From: Pelecanus crispus
Lineage: Eukaryota; Chordata; Aves; Pelecaniformes; Pelecanidae
NCBI RefSeq assembly: GCF_030463565.1
Contig: NC_134656.1
Coordinates: 5,690,501 to 5,754,500, forward strand
DNA length: 64,000 nucleotides
Direction: 5' to 3'
Part shown: positions 25,303 to 38,200 of the stretch, piece by piece
How positions within the stretch are numbered: position 1 is the stretch's first letter
Layout: the number at the start of each line of letters is the position of its first letter
Notes under the pieces: generated by a model
What the model was told of the DNA's origin: nothing
Database searches by the model: none
Seen by the model: only the letters and a program-made list of their open reading frames with translations
Program-made: the position numbers and the translations under genes

Positions 25303-28300
25303 TTAGTTCATCATAATAAAGTTAGATTTGCAGTGAGCTTAAAAGAGGGAAAAAGAGAAAAAAAAAAAGGGTTCAGTACATTACTCTGACTTATCTGTTT
25401 GCATGTGGCTTTCTGCTTTATGTAAATAATTAGGATTTTAAGGTCTGGACAGATGTTTTTGTTTTAGGATAGGAATGTATTATGACAGACTACTTCCCTT
25501 CCTACCCTTTCCTTACTACAGCACTAGTTCTCAAAAAGCAGTATTTGTCTCCAAGTTCCTCATTACTACCCAAAGGTTCTTGATCAAAGGAAAATTGTTA
25601 AACACATGCCCCTAAAAGGGAAGTTATCTTCGAAAATATCTGGCAGGCATTCCTATTTTTAGCAATCCTCCTCCTAAACATTGTTTGCAAATTGTAACAA
25701 ATACAAAAGGAAGCAGGTATGCAATGAATAAATATGACTCACCTATAAACTCAGTGACAGGATCATGTTCACCTTCTGTTTTAATAGTACCTGCAATACT
25801 TTCATTCTCCAAGATTGGAAGAAAAAGCTGTACAAAGTCTGAGGTATAAGGAGGAGCAATCACATCCAGCACCTGAAACAGCAGACAAAAATGGATTGTT
25901 CTTGCAGTTAGAGGGGTAGCAGGGACAGTATTTAATTCACAATACTTGTCTTGAAAGTATACAAGTAGTTGCACTTAAAACCTCTTGTTCTCCATACAAG
26001 TAATTAATTATGTATTCTTGTGGCACTCTACCCAGTACCTTAATACTTTCACAAGTCAGGAGTCAGTAGGACTAAGTCACATCCTAGTGAATACTGGTAT
26101 TACATACATTGCTCAAAATCTGATCTCATATCTTAAAAGCATTTTTCAATCTGAGGCAAGCGGATTTAATATCCAAACACATACAACTGATATTAAAGTT
26201 TATTTCTATAGGTTAGTAAACACAGTTTTTGCTGCTGACCTCTGTAACAAAGTATCTGATGAGAGAGATATCCGTATCTAGCTTCTCCAGGCATTTGCGG
26301 ATATAGCTGACAACTGGCAGGACGTATCCTCGACTGAGTAAGTGCACCATTCTATCCAAGAGAGTCTTCTTCAATTCCAGCTGATGGCGGGGGTCAGCAG
26401 GGTGGAGGGGGAGGAGAAGAAACCAACAGATTAGAACTTCCTCTCGAAAATGTGCAATTTTTATTGCTTATTCTTATTGATTCAGTATCAGCTACTTTTT
26501 AACCATGACCATATTCCTAAATTAAGCTCTTAAAACTGCTGTGACAGCAAAAGCTATTATCTTGAATAAGCATAACTAATATGAAGGAACACAAATACTG
26601 AATCCTTTGAGAATCACCTGCTCCATTACATCAAGCTGCGAATGTTCAGTTTCAAAGAGCTTGACAAGAAGTTGTAGAACTTGGGGATGAAGCAGCTGAT
26701 GGCAGGTACTGATCTGCAAACAAGAAAGTTACATCCTCAGAACTTCCATTTAAAACCCAACGCACCAGTCTTTATTAGACAAGCTCACACTGATGTTCAG
26801 TGCCAGATGTAAATTCTTTTAGAGAAGTATTCCATTTCTTTCTTTGATGCCTAAGTTTTCCTCACGTAAATAATGTTGAGATGACAAACCCAAATAATTA
26901 ACTCTGAACAGAAACAGATTAATCTCTTTATATTTAGTGATTTACTGCAAATGACAGGCATCTAGTGAACTGGATGTACTTCAGTTACAAGTGTGAAAAG
27001 TGTTTTTACTCTCCAGCAAGATTTTATATATGCTTTTACCTCATCCAGTAATGCCAGATGAACCGGAGTGTGATCAGTCTGCAGCTGGAAGTATCGTGGT
27101 TCTGACACCGTCCAATCCACCCACTTTAATACACCCATTGCCACCACTGGGAACCTACAGAAGAAGAGATCACTTTAGCACAGGAGCATCCAAAAAAAAA
27201 AAAAAAAAAGCCAACAACCACCCCAACAAAAAAACCCCACCACACCAAAAAAAACTAAACACCACCCCAAACCAAACAAACAAAACCCCCAAAACAAATC
27301 ACCCCCAAAACCCGAACAACCTCTAAACAAACAAAACCCCAGTAAAAAAAAAAAAAAAAAAATCTTTCAGTATATTCTAATGGTTGCTAGTTTCAGTTTA
27401 GCCTACAGCAGAATTAACAAAACTCAAGAAGTTTTGTTTGAAAAGTTGCCAGCATATCAAGGCGGGGGGGGGGGGGGGAAGCCAGAGGAAAATTCTTTCT
27501 ACAAAGACACTCCCTGCTCAGCACAAAATGCAAAAAATATGCAACAAAATTCATGTACACTCCAAGTTTGTTCCAGTTTATTCAGTGCCTGCTATTTCAT
27601 ACTTTTAAGAGAAGAAAAGACACATCTATTGCTAGGAAAGCTTTATGAGGGAGACACGGTAATCTGTTGTCTTTTTCCAGTGGCAGAGAAAAGCATATTC
27701 TGTGACACAAGGACAAATTGTCAGTGAAAGCCATAATCTATGTCCTTATGAGAGAGATCCCAAAAAGTCAGATGTACAATTTTGAAAGCTGCTTTCAGAC
27801 CACATCTTCACGTATTCTATGATGAGGATGTTCTCCCAGAGTAGCCCACAAAGGCATTTCCCTTTGGCAGTACTGCCCCTCCTAAATCATACATTCCTTC
27901 CAGCAACTGAAGCTTGGGACCAGTCTCTCTGCTCACCTGATGCACTGATAAAGAGTACTCAGTTCTGCAACCAACTCTGATGCTCCTTTGTTCTCATTGC
28001 AACACAGATTGTGAACAGTTTCAATGGCTTTTGAAGTTGACTTGAGTTCATCCTTGTTTATGCTGACTCTCTTGTTCTGAAAAATTGCAAAGTTTGCATG
28101 AAAAAGTCATGAATATACAGGATGTCTTTGGTTATTTAAGGAAAGGAATTTCTGCACACATTCGTATTTTTGGACAGCAGAAGAATTCTGACATGGTAAT
28201 GAAACTTACCAGTAACATTTGATGCATCTATTTAACAAAAAAAAAAAAAGATTCTGAAAGATAACACAGGTTACAATCTGTGACAAGCCTAAGATTACAT

Positions 28301-31300
28301 CATGTTTCTCAAATTTAGACTCAAATGCAAGTTTCAGAAGAACTAAGTATCAATGAGCTGAAGTACAAGGGTGTTTGCTTTATTTAATTCCCTAAGAATT
28401 ACTTTATCCACTTCACAGAATTAAATTCCTCTTCCTCTGAAAAAGCACATATGGTTCTAGTGGCAGAGAACTGCTACTGATAACGTTTGCAGGGAGGTGG
28501 GGGAAAAAAAAAAAAAAAAAAAGCAAAAATACTCAGTGCACTCATACTTTTATAGTACTATTTGATCATCAGGGATCTTCAGGATCTACATTTTTTAGTC
28601 ATTCCAGCTGAAGCCAGAAACATTTCATATTAAGAAAATAACGTATTCAGCTTGACTTACTTATAAACTAACTTCATGGCTATACATTTTCTTCAGCACA
28701 GTCAGGCCACTGTAGGTTAAAATAGTGTTATTCACAGAACTGAACATTACCTTTTTCCACATCTCTACTACACTAGCTGCATATGCCAGTATGTGAATAT
28801 ATTTATGTTTGTGGTCCTGGTTGATCTTAGCACCTGGCTTAAACAATGACTGCATGAAGAGGTCCAGAAAGGCAGGTACTCGAATCTGTGAAGAAAATGA
28901 ATGTTTTTTTAGAGCCTGAGAATTATGAGAGGTGACTAAAAATATAATTTTTGCATCTGATAAATCTCACATAGAATGAGGTCATAGAATCAGAGAATCA
29001 TTTAGGTTGGAAAAGACCTTTAAGATCATCCAGTCCAACCATTAGATGTAAACACATTCCCCCTTGGGAGTAGGTTAGATAGTTTTCTGAAGAGACCCGA
29101 AGTTTTGAACACATACACAAAAAACCAAACAAAAAACCCCCAACCAACAGTTACAGACTATATTCCTAAAGTATCTAAATGCCACCATTTGTTACCAGAA
29201 CCCATGTTAGAATGAGGCAGTGAAAAATCTGAAACATGCCATTTAGGCCTGCTGATAACAAATTGCAAAATCGGGTGGGTTTTTAAATTATTTTTTATTA
29301 AAAGAAGTTAATTAATTCCTTGCCATCTTTATCTCCTACTGAGAAGTTCTTTAATTAATTTCATTATATTTAAAAAAACCAACTTGGAATGATTTAAAAA
29401 AAAAAAAAAATCCACAAGCTAATGCAAAATAGAATACAATGTATAAATGTGAAACTACTACTTAAAATTATAGAGAGATGAGTCCAAGTGCTAAATTCTA
29501 TTTGTGTTGATACAACACTTAATACAACAAGACTTCATATTTCTGAGTGATAGCGTAATAGAAGTAAGTTTCAGAGGTTATAAAGAGATAACTACTAACC
29601 AGTTCTACTGGAGGCGGGTCCATGCTTGTAAACATTTTGAACAGGACAGTGATATCTGCTGGATTCAGAGCTCCTTTGGACAACATCGCACCAAGAGCCT
29701 GACAGGCTCGAGGATACGAGGCTGCAGTACCCAATGCTAAAGTGATCTGACTAGCATCATGGCCCCTAGATGAAGAGCAAACATACACAGCAACTTATTT
29801 TCTTAATTTGGACATTTTAGTTTTAGCCTCTCTGAGTCAACAGGGCACATCCTATGGAATGTAATGCCTTAGAGCAGAATCCCTTATACTGGGTAATTAT
29901 AGAAATAGGCCTGTATTTCCCTTGCTTGTTTCTAAAGTGTAGAATAACAAAAATATATATACTTTTAATAGAGGGAAACGTCAATTCTTTGCTCTTCTTA
30001 TTTCAGGTCTCCCAGTACAGGACATTGAACTTTTCTGTTGGTCTGTGAATTAAAACTTGCTACAAGAACAGCTCTGTTGCAGCTAAGAATCCTCCTTTTG
30101 CTGGTAAAAGGTAATCAAGAATGAGCAAAAGACAGCAGTTTACAAATTCCGGCAACTTACGTTTCAGTAATAATGTAACTCCCACTTACTTCTCATGAGC
30201 ATATCGCTGAACCTCCTGCGCAATCCGTCTGACAGCTGACCCCCCTTGCTCTTCTTGAGCTAATATGGACATCATAGATTGAGCAAAAAGGTAAGTGTGT
30301 TCTCCATGACACACCATTTTCTGTGAAAGTACACATCAAAAATTTTACCAGTCAACAAGAAACATGCAAGCATGCTTTTGTGATTACATTGCCGCAATAG
30401 CAGAGATTTCACTGAAATCTACTAATCAAAAGAAAAAAAAAAAACCAAAACACAAAACACAAACCATCACAAAATACAAAACCAAAACACAAACAACTAA
30501 ACAAGTAAACAAAAAACCCAACAGCCAAGAAGAAAATACAGAAAAGCATAGCTAAATTGAGAATTTAATTTCTTAAATGCCAAAACTGAGAGGAAATTCT
30601 ATCCTACTTACTTTTAAGATATTTCAGAGAGAGTACTGAGTGCAAGGTAAGTACCAAGCCATCCAAAAGTCATTATGCTATTTCACAACACAGAAGATAT
30701 GCTGGGTTGATTCAGATGGCAACTTTCCACTGATGTGGATGATGAAAGAATTCTTTTAATTTGCCAAGGGACCAACTAGACTGATCTTTAGATTTTGTAT
30801 TACATGTGAAAGACAAAAGTTCTACCTTCACCTTTTTACAATCCATTTAATAAATATAAGAAGTGTCATGCAAGCAACCCAAGGAGTTCTTGGTCACAGA
30901 ATGATCAAAATAGCATAAATTTCTATTTTTGAACTCAGATATACCTTCTCTTCATAAGATTTTGTAAGACTTGATAATATGTCAAGAATCTCTACAGTCC
31001 TGCAATGATTTGTATAACCTAACGGGAAAGGAAAACACTATTTTCTTTCCACATAAAAAGGGAAAAAACCAAAACCAACCCACAAAAAAACCCAAACTTA
31101 CAGCAAACTCGGGGAGGTTTTTTTCAAGGTTTTCTTCTCCTCCATCTAAAATTGTTGCCAGAGATGTACGCAGGACTCTGGAAAATACTTCTAGTTGCTG
31201 ACATGCTGTTGAAACACTGGTTATTTCGCCTTGATATCCAGCATCGGATATAAGCTATAAAAACAAAAACATCACAGAAATCTTTTATATTTACATTGAT

Positions 31301-34300
31301 ATTTCAGATATCCTAACAAGTCTAGAAGAACATACAGAATTAAGATTTGCCTCTGCATACACTTACTGGAATTCACATTCATCTTTTAGACTACAGAGAA
31401 GGAAACAAAGAAAGATGTAGCAAAAAGAAAGTAAACCATAATAATATAAGAATATTTCAGAGCACACCAAGATATATATGGTAACATTCTTTCCCTGTCA
31501 GAGAAACATACAAAACTGACTGAAGTGTCCCACTCCACCAGAAATCCAGAATTTTCACACACAGATCAAAGGAAAAAAAAAAAAAAAAACAACCCCCAAA
31601 ACAAACCACAACACACCCACCCCACCCCCCCGCTGCCAAACTAAAAATAACAGCAAAAAACTCAAAAAGCAGTAATTCACACTGGGAAACTACACGTACT
31701 ACTTGCAACCTGTAACACAATTCCTCCCACCAATATGTACTTGTACTGTTCTGACGTTTGAATAAGTAATATTACGCAGGAATACATAAAAGATACAGGC
31801 AAGACCACACCCAATATTTGACACCAGAACTATTAGCCCTTTATCGATATTCTCATTTATTAGACTTGAGTATACTACCTTCACAGTAAAATTAAGCATT
31901 AAACAGTCAGGATGGGCTTCTGCCAACTTGTAAAAGAGGTCTCTCCATGTAGTATGTGCTATCATTTGCTCAAGCCAGGCTGGAGTCTGAAAAGATCAGA
32001 GAAATGGAGAGAAATGTAAGAAATTCTAGTTGTCAAGATCATTAAAACTAAGCCTTTTACCTCTCGGTAGTCCTGCGAGTCGTTATACATAACTTTATTA
32101 CAAAGGAGGATGCAGTCAAAGTTTCTAAGTTCTCTAAGCCTCTGAGGACTCCAGTGAAATACAGTTAGTTTTCTGAAACCAGCTGTTTCTTAACAAAAGA
32201 GCTTTGGAGATACAATTTCCCTTCCCCCACCATCTACTACTCCATCGGATGAAAGTGTCTATATAAGATCCACTCATGTAAAGACAGCAACACGGATTCC
32301 ATGCACACCTCTCCTTCCTCTGTAAAGATGGAATCTGCTTTCCGAGGGTCAAAATGCTTGATAAGTAAGCTCTTTAAATGGTTTTCTACAGTCTCCTGAA
32401 CTTGCACTGGCTCAACACCTGTATAGAAGGAACAAAAAACTTGGCAGGTGCAATCCAATCAAATGTAGCAGCAACATCTTAAATTTTTCAACAATAACAG
32501 AAACTACTCAGATATTTATCAACACACAGCAGATGAGAGGAGAGCCATCGGTTCTACTACCAAGCCACACTGATATAGGCAGGTTACACTAGTCCTCTTG
32601 CTCTCTTCATCAGTCATGCAAACAGCAAGGCCAGTCATCTCACAAGACTGTTACTGTCCATGATACCAAAACGCATATATCTTAAACACAAAAAGGATCA
32701 CCAGGATTGGTGCACAAACCCACCTTATGACAGCCTAAAGTCCGTCCTTTTAATATATTGGCTACCAGTAGCTTTGATAGTATACTACAAAACACTACAC
32801 AAAGTAGTTCTACATTTCTGAGATCAGAGTATAATACTTCTGATAAAGTTTATACTAGCTAATGGACAAAGATACCACAAGTTAATGCTGAACATGTCTT
32901 GCAAGAGGCTGCCAAAGAATTCATAAGCAGGCTGGTAATGCAGAATTCTTGTCTCAGAGAATACAGGCATCTGTATGAGAACCTTCCATCTAACTACTGC
33001 TCCACTGAAAGGGAATAGTAACTAGTAATAAGGTAATTTTTTTTTTCAGTATTAATTATATAATGGCATTACAAAATATCCAATATTGTTAATGCCATCT
33101 ATGTAACTACCCTTGCCCTTGTGCAGGAAAACAAGAAGAAACTATAGTTTATGCAGTTACTTCAACTATATTACCCTTTATAATACAGTTTATGGGCATT
33201 TCAAACTGTTCATCAACAGATCACTTATTCTCTGAGCAGAATAGATGTATTATTATAAAGAATTTAGGTACATACACATCCAGGATTACAACTTTATAAT
33301 GATCCACCTCCCTAGTATGATCAAATTTGCCACCAATTCAGATATTTCTGACAAAAGAAAGACTACAGACCCAAATTATACTGTATCACTTATCATACCT
33401 GTTTGAATGAGCCACTCTGCCAGCAAATTTACAGTCTGTGCCACGGCAGTGTAGTTTTCAGAGAGGAGCTGGATAACATTCTCCGGAGAACCTCCTGCTT
33501 GGAAGTATCTGATGAAAAGATTAGAAAAGAACTATTTGAAAGTCATATTAAAAAACCAAACCCAACTGAACTCTAAATAAAGGGAAGACAATAGCATCAT
33601 TTATCCATTTTCACACACACTTCCATACAAAGCTGTAACACTGCATCTCTAACACGTAACGTGCACCCCAACAAACATAAGGTTACACTCACCTCTTTAA
33701 CGTGTTAAATATAGACGGCTCCATTATATAGTCTGGGGTTGAAAATTTCTTCAGGCATTCTTGCTGGACTTCAGCATCATCTTCTCCCTCTCCATCTTCA
33801 TCGTCTTGCTATTGCAAGCACAGTCAAGTCAGCCCGCTCTTGGCCCGCTTCCCCCTGTACTCCCGTATTTTGGCTACTTTTGCCCACAGAAACTCACGCA
33901 CCGCAGTTCACCACAGCAAGCGACCGGCTCCCCAGACAAATGCGACTTCCGCACCGCGACGGCACAAAACCAAGCACCGCCTTGCAGCTGTTTCCCTCCT
34001 TTTCCACCCCGTCAAGCCCCAGGCCCCACCACAGGGAAGCCCTCCCCGCCCGCCGCTCCCGCCTCAGCTCGCAGCCCCAGACGCGGCTCCCCCCACCCGC
34101 GGAGCGAGAGGGCCCGGGAGCTCCGCCGGGACCCGCTCGGGGGCGGGCGGCGACCCCCGGGAGAAGCCCCCCGCTCTCGGAGCGGAGCGGAGCGGCGCGG
34201 CGCGGCGGGAGAGCGCTCCCCCTCGCAGGCCGCTGCAGGCCCCACGCCGAGCCGCCGGCTCCCGCCGCGCCACCGGGCAGCTCCGCGCCGCCGCCCGCAA

Positions 34301-34374
34301 GCGCTCACCGTCCCCCCGTCCGCCTCGTTCCCCCACTCCGCCGCGCCGCCTTCGAAGTAATCGGCGTCCTCCAT
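25303..34374 (-). CDS. NELFCD: negative elongation factor complex subunit C/D (TH1-like)
   Basis: Scaffold subunit of NELF, the nuclear complex that with DSIF holds RNA polymerase II in promoter-proximal pausing; it bridges NELF-A and NELF-B. Fifteen coding exons on the - strand: 34374-34309, 33808-33693, 33508-33399, 32418-32309, 31986-31879, 31254-31102, 30320-30190, 29765-29600, 28885-28751, 28076-27937, 27154-27040, 26713-26618, 26380-26240, 25872-25743, 25337-25303. They sum to 1752 bases, 583 residues, and all junctions are GT-AG and in phase. The protein is all-helical with an acidic N-terminus (EDADYFEGG, then [13 protein letters not shown]). Highly conserved blocks include [56 protein letters not shown] and the C-terminus [11 protein letters not shown]. 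The start used gives a slightly shorter N-terminus than the longest human form, and the upstream frame is GC-rich UTR-like. The gene looks intact. Confidence 0.96.
27192..27361 (-). repeat. A/C-only low-complexity tract in NELFCD intron 10
   Basis: On the + strand the run from 27211 to 27313 contains no G at all and only a few T; it is flanked by A-runs. On the transcribed (-) strand it is a T/G tract with at least six runs of three or more G, ending about 35 bases before the exon 11 acceptor. Similar smaller tracts lie at about 30427-30540, 31060-31098 and 31572-31632 in other NELFCD introns. Confidence 0.85.
28147..28268 (-). repeat. duplicated 120-bp segment, copy B
   Basis: Near-identical to 24531-24648, 3.6 kb away in the same orientation. 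It lies in NELFCD intron 9. On the - strand an acceptor-like TTATCTTTCAG precedes 28253 and a donor-like GTAAGT follows 28210, bracketing a 44-base exon-like unit. Confidence 0.9.
28983..29047 (-). mobile_element. CR1 LINE 3' fragment
   Basis: About 65 bases of a CR1 3' end in antisense on the + strand, so in the same direction as NELFCD: AGAATCATTTAGGTTGG, then AAGACCTTTAAGATCATCC, then GTCCAACC. Lies in NELFCD intron 8. Confidence 0.85.
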
Positions 34375-34960
34375 GGCTCCTCCCGCCCCGCCCCGGGCCG
34401 AAAGAGCCGCGGCGACGGCCGGAACCAGGCCGCGACCGCCCCTGGGCGGAGCGGCGCGGAATGGCGGGCGCCGGGGGGGGCGGGGCCGCCGCCGGGCAGG
34501 GCCGAGGGCGGGAGGGGGGCGGCGGAGCGGGGCGCGGGCGGCGCCTGGGGCCGGCTGCGGGGCCGCGGGGGAGTTCCTGCCCCAGAGCCGTCCCCCGGCC
34601 CGGGGCGGCGGGGGGTTTCCTGCCCCAGACCCCGTCCCCCGGCCCGGGGCGGCGGGGGGTTTCCTGCCCCAGAGCCGTCCCCCGGCCCGGGGCGCGCTGA
34701 CAGGCGGAGCGGGGTGCCGGCGCGGCCGGTACCTCACGCCTCAGCGCTGCCCTTTGCCGGGGCTGGCCTTCGCGGCGAAGCCGTTGCTTGGGAACGATGG
34801 CTGACCCCATCCACGAACGCCAGCGGGTAAAAATGAAACACGGAGACGTTTGAGCTGGCGCCGTGGCGGTGGTTCCCAAGGAGGCGGAGGTTCGCTCCGT
34901 CCCGGTTCGAGCAGCTCGGCCCCGGTTAGTCACTGCCGCAGGGCCAAGGCAGAAGGCGGC
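34010..34960 (-). promoter_or_regulatory. CpG island and promoter of NELFCD
   Basis: Very GC- and CpG-rich block around NELFCD exon 1 (34374-34309) and upstream. No TATA box is seen. A 43-bp minisatellite sits within it (34574-34695). The island continues about 580 bases upstream of the start codon, long enough for divergent transcription. Long open frames here are compositional. Confidence 0.75.
34574..34695. repeat. 43-44 bp GC-rich minisatellite, three copies
   Basis: Three tandem copies starting at 34574, 34617 and 34661, each beginning TTCCTGCCCCAGA and containing the palindrome-like CCCCGGCCCGGGG. The first two are full (43 and 44 bases), the third is cut short. They differ at a few bases. 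They lie about 200-320 bases upstream of the NELFCD start codon. Confidence 0.9.
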
Positions 34961-35175
34961 ATGGAGGGGAGAAGGAGCCAGTGGAAATTTAAAAGCAAAC
35001 TTCCCTACCCTGTCAGACCTGCCCAAGCCTCCCAGCACAGCAGCGATTAGATGGGCATTGCAAGGGAAGAGGAAGCAACGGTATGTGTCGCGTTCCTGGC
35101 TGCCGTTGGTGTGACAGCCATGTCTTCGCACTTTCTGAAGCGTGAAGAGGGTGTCGAACGACGGCGACAAGTTGA

Positions 35176-35260
35176 TAGAATCATAGAATCATAGAATCAT
35201 AGAATGCTTTGGGTGGGAAGGGACCTTGAGAGATCATCGAGCCCAACCCATCCATAGTAA
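35176..35260 (-). mobile_element. CR1 LINE 3' fragment
   Basis: Four ATAGAATC-type octamer repeats, then a GGGTGGGAAGGGACCTT block and ATCATCGAGCCCAACCC. This is the antisense 3' end of a CR1 of a different subfamily from the copies at 7115 and 28983 (GGGTGGGAAGGG in place of AGGTTGGAAAAG). Confidence 0.85.
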
Positions 35261-38200
35261 TGATCAAAGGGTACGGTAGAATTACCAGTAGGAAAAAAAG
35301 CAGTTAAAGAATAGGAAAGGTAACTTTGGTGGAATGGAAACGGTAAGATTTTTAGGACCAGATTTTAGCGGTAAAGTTTTAGGACCCACATTGGTGTAAC
35401 TCTGCATACCCAAAACTTGCCAGAGAATAACATGAAATAACATTCCTGTCTTCTCTCATTGCAAACAATTTTTGGGGGTTACTTCTAGCCTAAGACAACA
35501 TCCTGAAGTCTTTGATCTAAAAAAAATCTTAATAAACCAACTGTAGTCCCTATAAATAACACTATTGGCATTACAGTTAGCAGTATCATTTCTGGGCAGC
35601 AGCGGGGGCTGTGCCGTGTGAGCCAAGTTCCCTGTTTCTGAGGCTCTTGGGCCTGCTGCAGCCACGCAGGGCAGCCCGGCACACAGGGTTTGCTCCCCTG
35701 CACGCGAAGCTGGATCCCCAGAGCGGCGGTCGTGCCGACCTTGGGACCTTGGCACAGCCCATCTTGGGGGTGCCGAGAGCGAGGGTCCCGAAGGAGACGG
35801 GCTGAGCGGGGTTGCTGACCAAAGGCAACAGGCCAAGAGGGCCCCCAGCGAAGGGAGGGACTAGGGAGTTACAGACAAATGAAGAGGGGCCAAGTCTAAA
35901 ATGAAAACTGATCGTACAATCTGACCTTAGGCGAGGAGATGGGCACTACTGAAATGGGGACCGCATGAGAGAAACAGAGTCCCTTTGTCTCTCTTCAGAT
36001 CGACGCCTGTTCTTCAGTTGTATAAGAGTTTAACTGTGAGAAAGGGGAGGGTGAGGGTGTGTTCTGGGATTTGGAGGGCAGCCAAGAGCATTGCTGATCA
36101 ATTATTTAAAAGGTCCTTTATTCTCATTCAGTTTCTAACTGAAAAATAGTAGAAAGAAATGACATAGTCTTCCATGCAGCCCATGAAATCGCTTTGTAGG
36201 AAAGGACAAAAAACCCTGTTCAGAAATAAGTTGTCGTAGAAGCTTCAAGAGACGCAGTCCTCGTTCAAGTGTGGTCACTGTATCAGTTAAAGGTCTTACT
36301 GCACTTAAAATTTCAGTATAGAAAATATGCACCACCACCTGAACTGCAGCACAGCATGAGTTGTGCTGCCATATGCTGCCCTACAGTGGTGAAGCAACCC
36401 TTTCTGAAACATTTCTTCACCATTTTTGTGAGCCCAGGATAATGTTCTTTTTGCTCTGCCAACAGAAAGGAAAAGAGACTTTTTTCAGAGTAAAAGGCAT
36501 GGATTGAAGTAGAGGCACAACAGACACATTCTCTACCTGTGCTAGACGATTGCTCAATTGCCTGCAGTCAGGAAGACAGTAAGGTAACATTTCAATGCTT
36601 ATGGAAGCACTGGCTGTTTTTTATGAGGAAAGAACTGGGAGTGAAGTGACAGGCTGAGGCTGGAGGCCAATGGAAATATCCTTGAGAAAAAGTTTTTGGC
36701 TTATCTCCATTTAGTTAGCAGGCAATTTCCATCTTGTAGATGTGAGAAAATAATAGCGTACTCGGAACAGACAGTGTGATTAACCCGTCAGAACTCCTAA
36801 GAACATACCAGACCTGAATTTAATCTATCCCACACCAAGAAAGAAAAAGTATTTTCTAAGAGTCGAACGAGAAACATCTATACACCTCCTGTGCTTCATC
36901 AGCTTTTTTTTTCTTGTAATGATGTACAGTCTTATGAAGATGTAGGACAAGTTCTCTGAAGGTGATTTTAGAGTAACTATTATATTACCCTCACAGAAGG
37001 TTCAGAAAATTTAAAATTGGAGAAAAAGCGTGTCCAGAACTTAACTAACATTCCAGTGAAACTGGATGGGAAAACCACAAAGCTGAGATTTTATGAAGCT
37101 TAGGAGGAGATCCTAGCTCTTTACAGAAAGCTCAAATGAATACACTGTGTATAACAGATGTCTTTATACAGGTAGGCGAGGCTTCCTTCCCATGACTGAA
37201 ATTTGTTGTGCATCTCCTAGGCAGGATATTTGGATCTGCAGTCTGGGGAATTTCATTGTGCCCGGAGCTTATGGCCTGCAATAGTACATCTTAGCTTCAG
37301 TAAAGCATTTTCAGAGCAGGTAAAAGTTTTGTCTGTTGACAACAGTTAGACTTGTGGTCCAATGGTAATTATGCTATGAAACTTACTGCTTAGTTGAGTG
37401 GAAAAAGGGGACAGTCCACAGCACCAACTGCCAGTGAGAGACATAGTGGTGTTAGACATTAACGATACTAGTAATTTCAGTGTCTGAATCTTGAAACTAG
37501 AAGTTCTTTACTCTTTATATATTTATATCTCTTTATTTTGATTGCAGTAACAGAAAATTAATATTTCTCTTTTTAAATATATAAAGAATGAACAATACTC
37601 AAAGCAGTTACTTTCAACTTTCCTTGAGGAGAAAACTAGGGACCTGTAACAGAGCCAGACATTTGCTGAATAGCCCTTTGCAGAAGAATTGCAATATCCA
37701 AGCTTTCCCAACTTCAGGTCAATAAACAAGAGGCAAAGTCAGATCAAAACCAACAGTTTCAAGGTATCATTTAAACTGTGATGATCCACTAAATGTACCA
37801 GAAGTGGATTTTGCAACCTAAACTTTTACAATTTTGAATGGAAACCATATTGGTTGTCATCTTGGGTTTAACTGTGTTCTCCCATATGGGTTTGTGTTTT
37901 ACAAAGTTTCAGTGAAATGTTCATAAATGAAAGCACTTAGATTTACCTGAATGTCCCTGAAATATTTTATTATCCAGCAAATGAATGCAACATATTTTCC
38001 CCTAAATGCATATTTGACTACATTTTTTGTGTAAAATATTCTTGAGTCACAATTCCCATCTAATGAGATTTTGATGAGGCAGTGGGTGTATTAAAGACAA
38101 AAATTTTGAGCCCAATAAATATACTGTGAAGGCCAGCCTTGGAGTCTCTGCTGCATGCTTTGAAGAAGCAGTAAAGGCATCCTGGAGAGTAGATGTGTGT

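Noticed and set aside
33739-35170. Open frames of over 350 codons on both strands around the NELFCD promoter
   Set aside because: Follow from low stop-codon density in CpG-island DNA. The true coding part is only exons 1 and 2 of NELFCD, in another frame.
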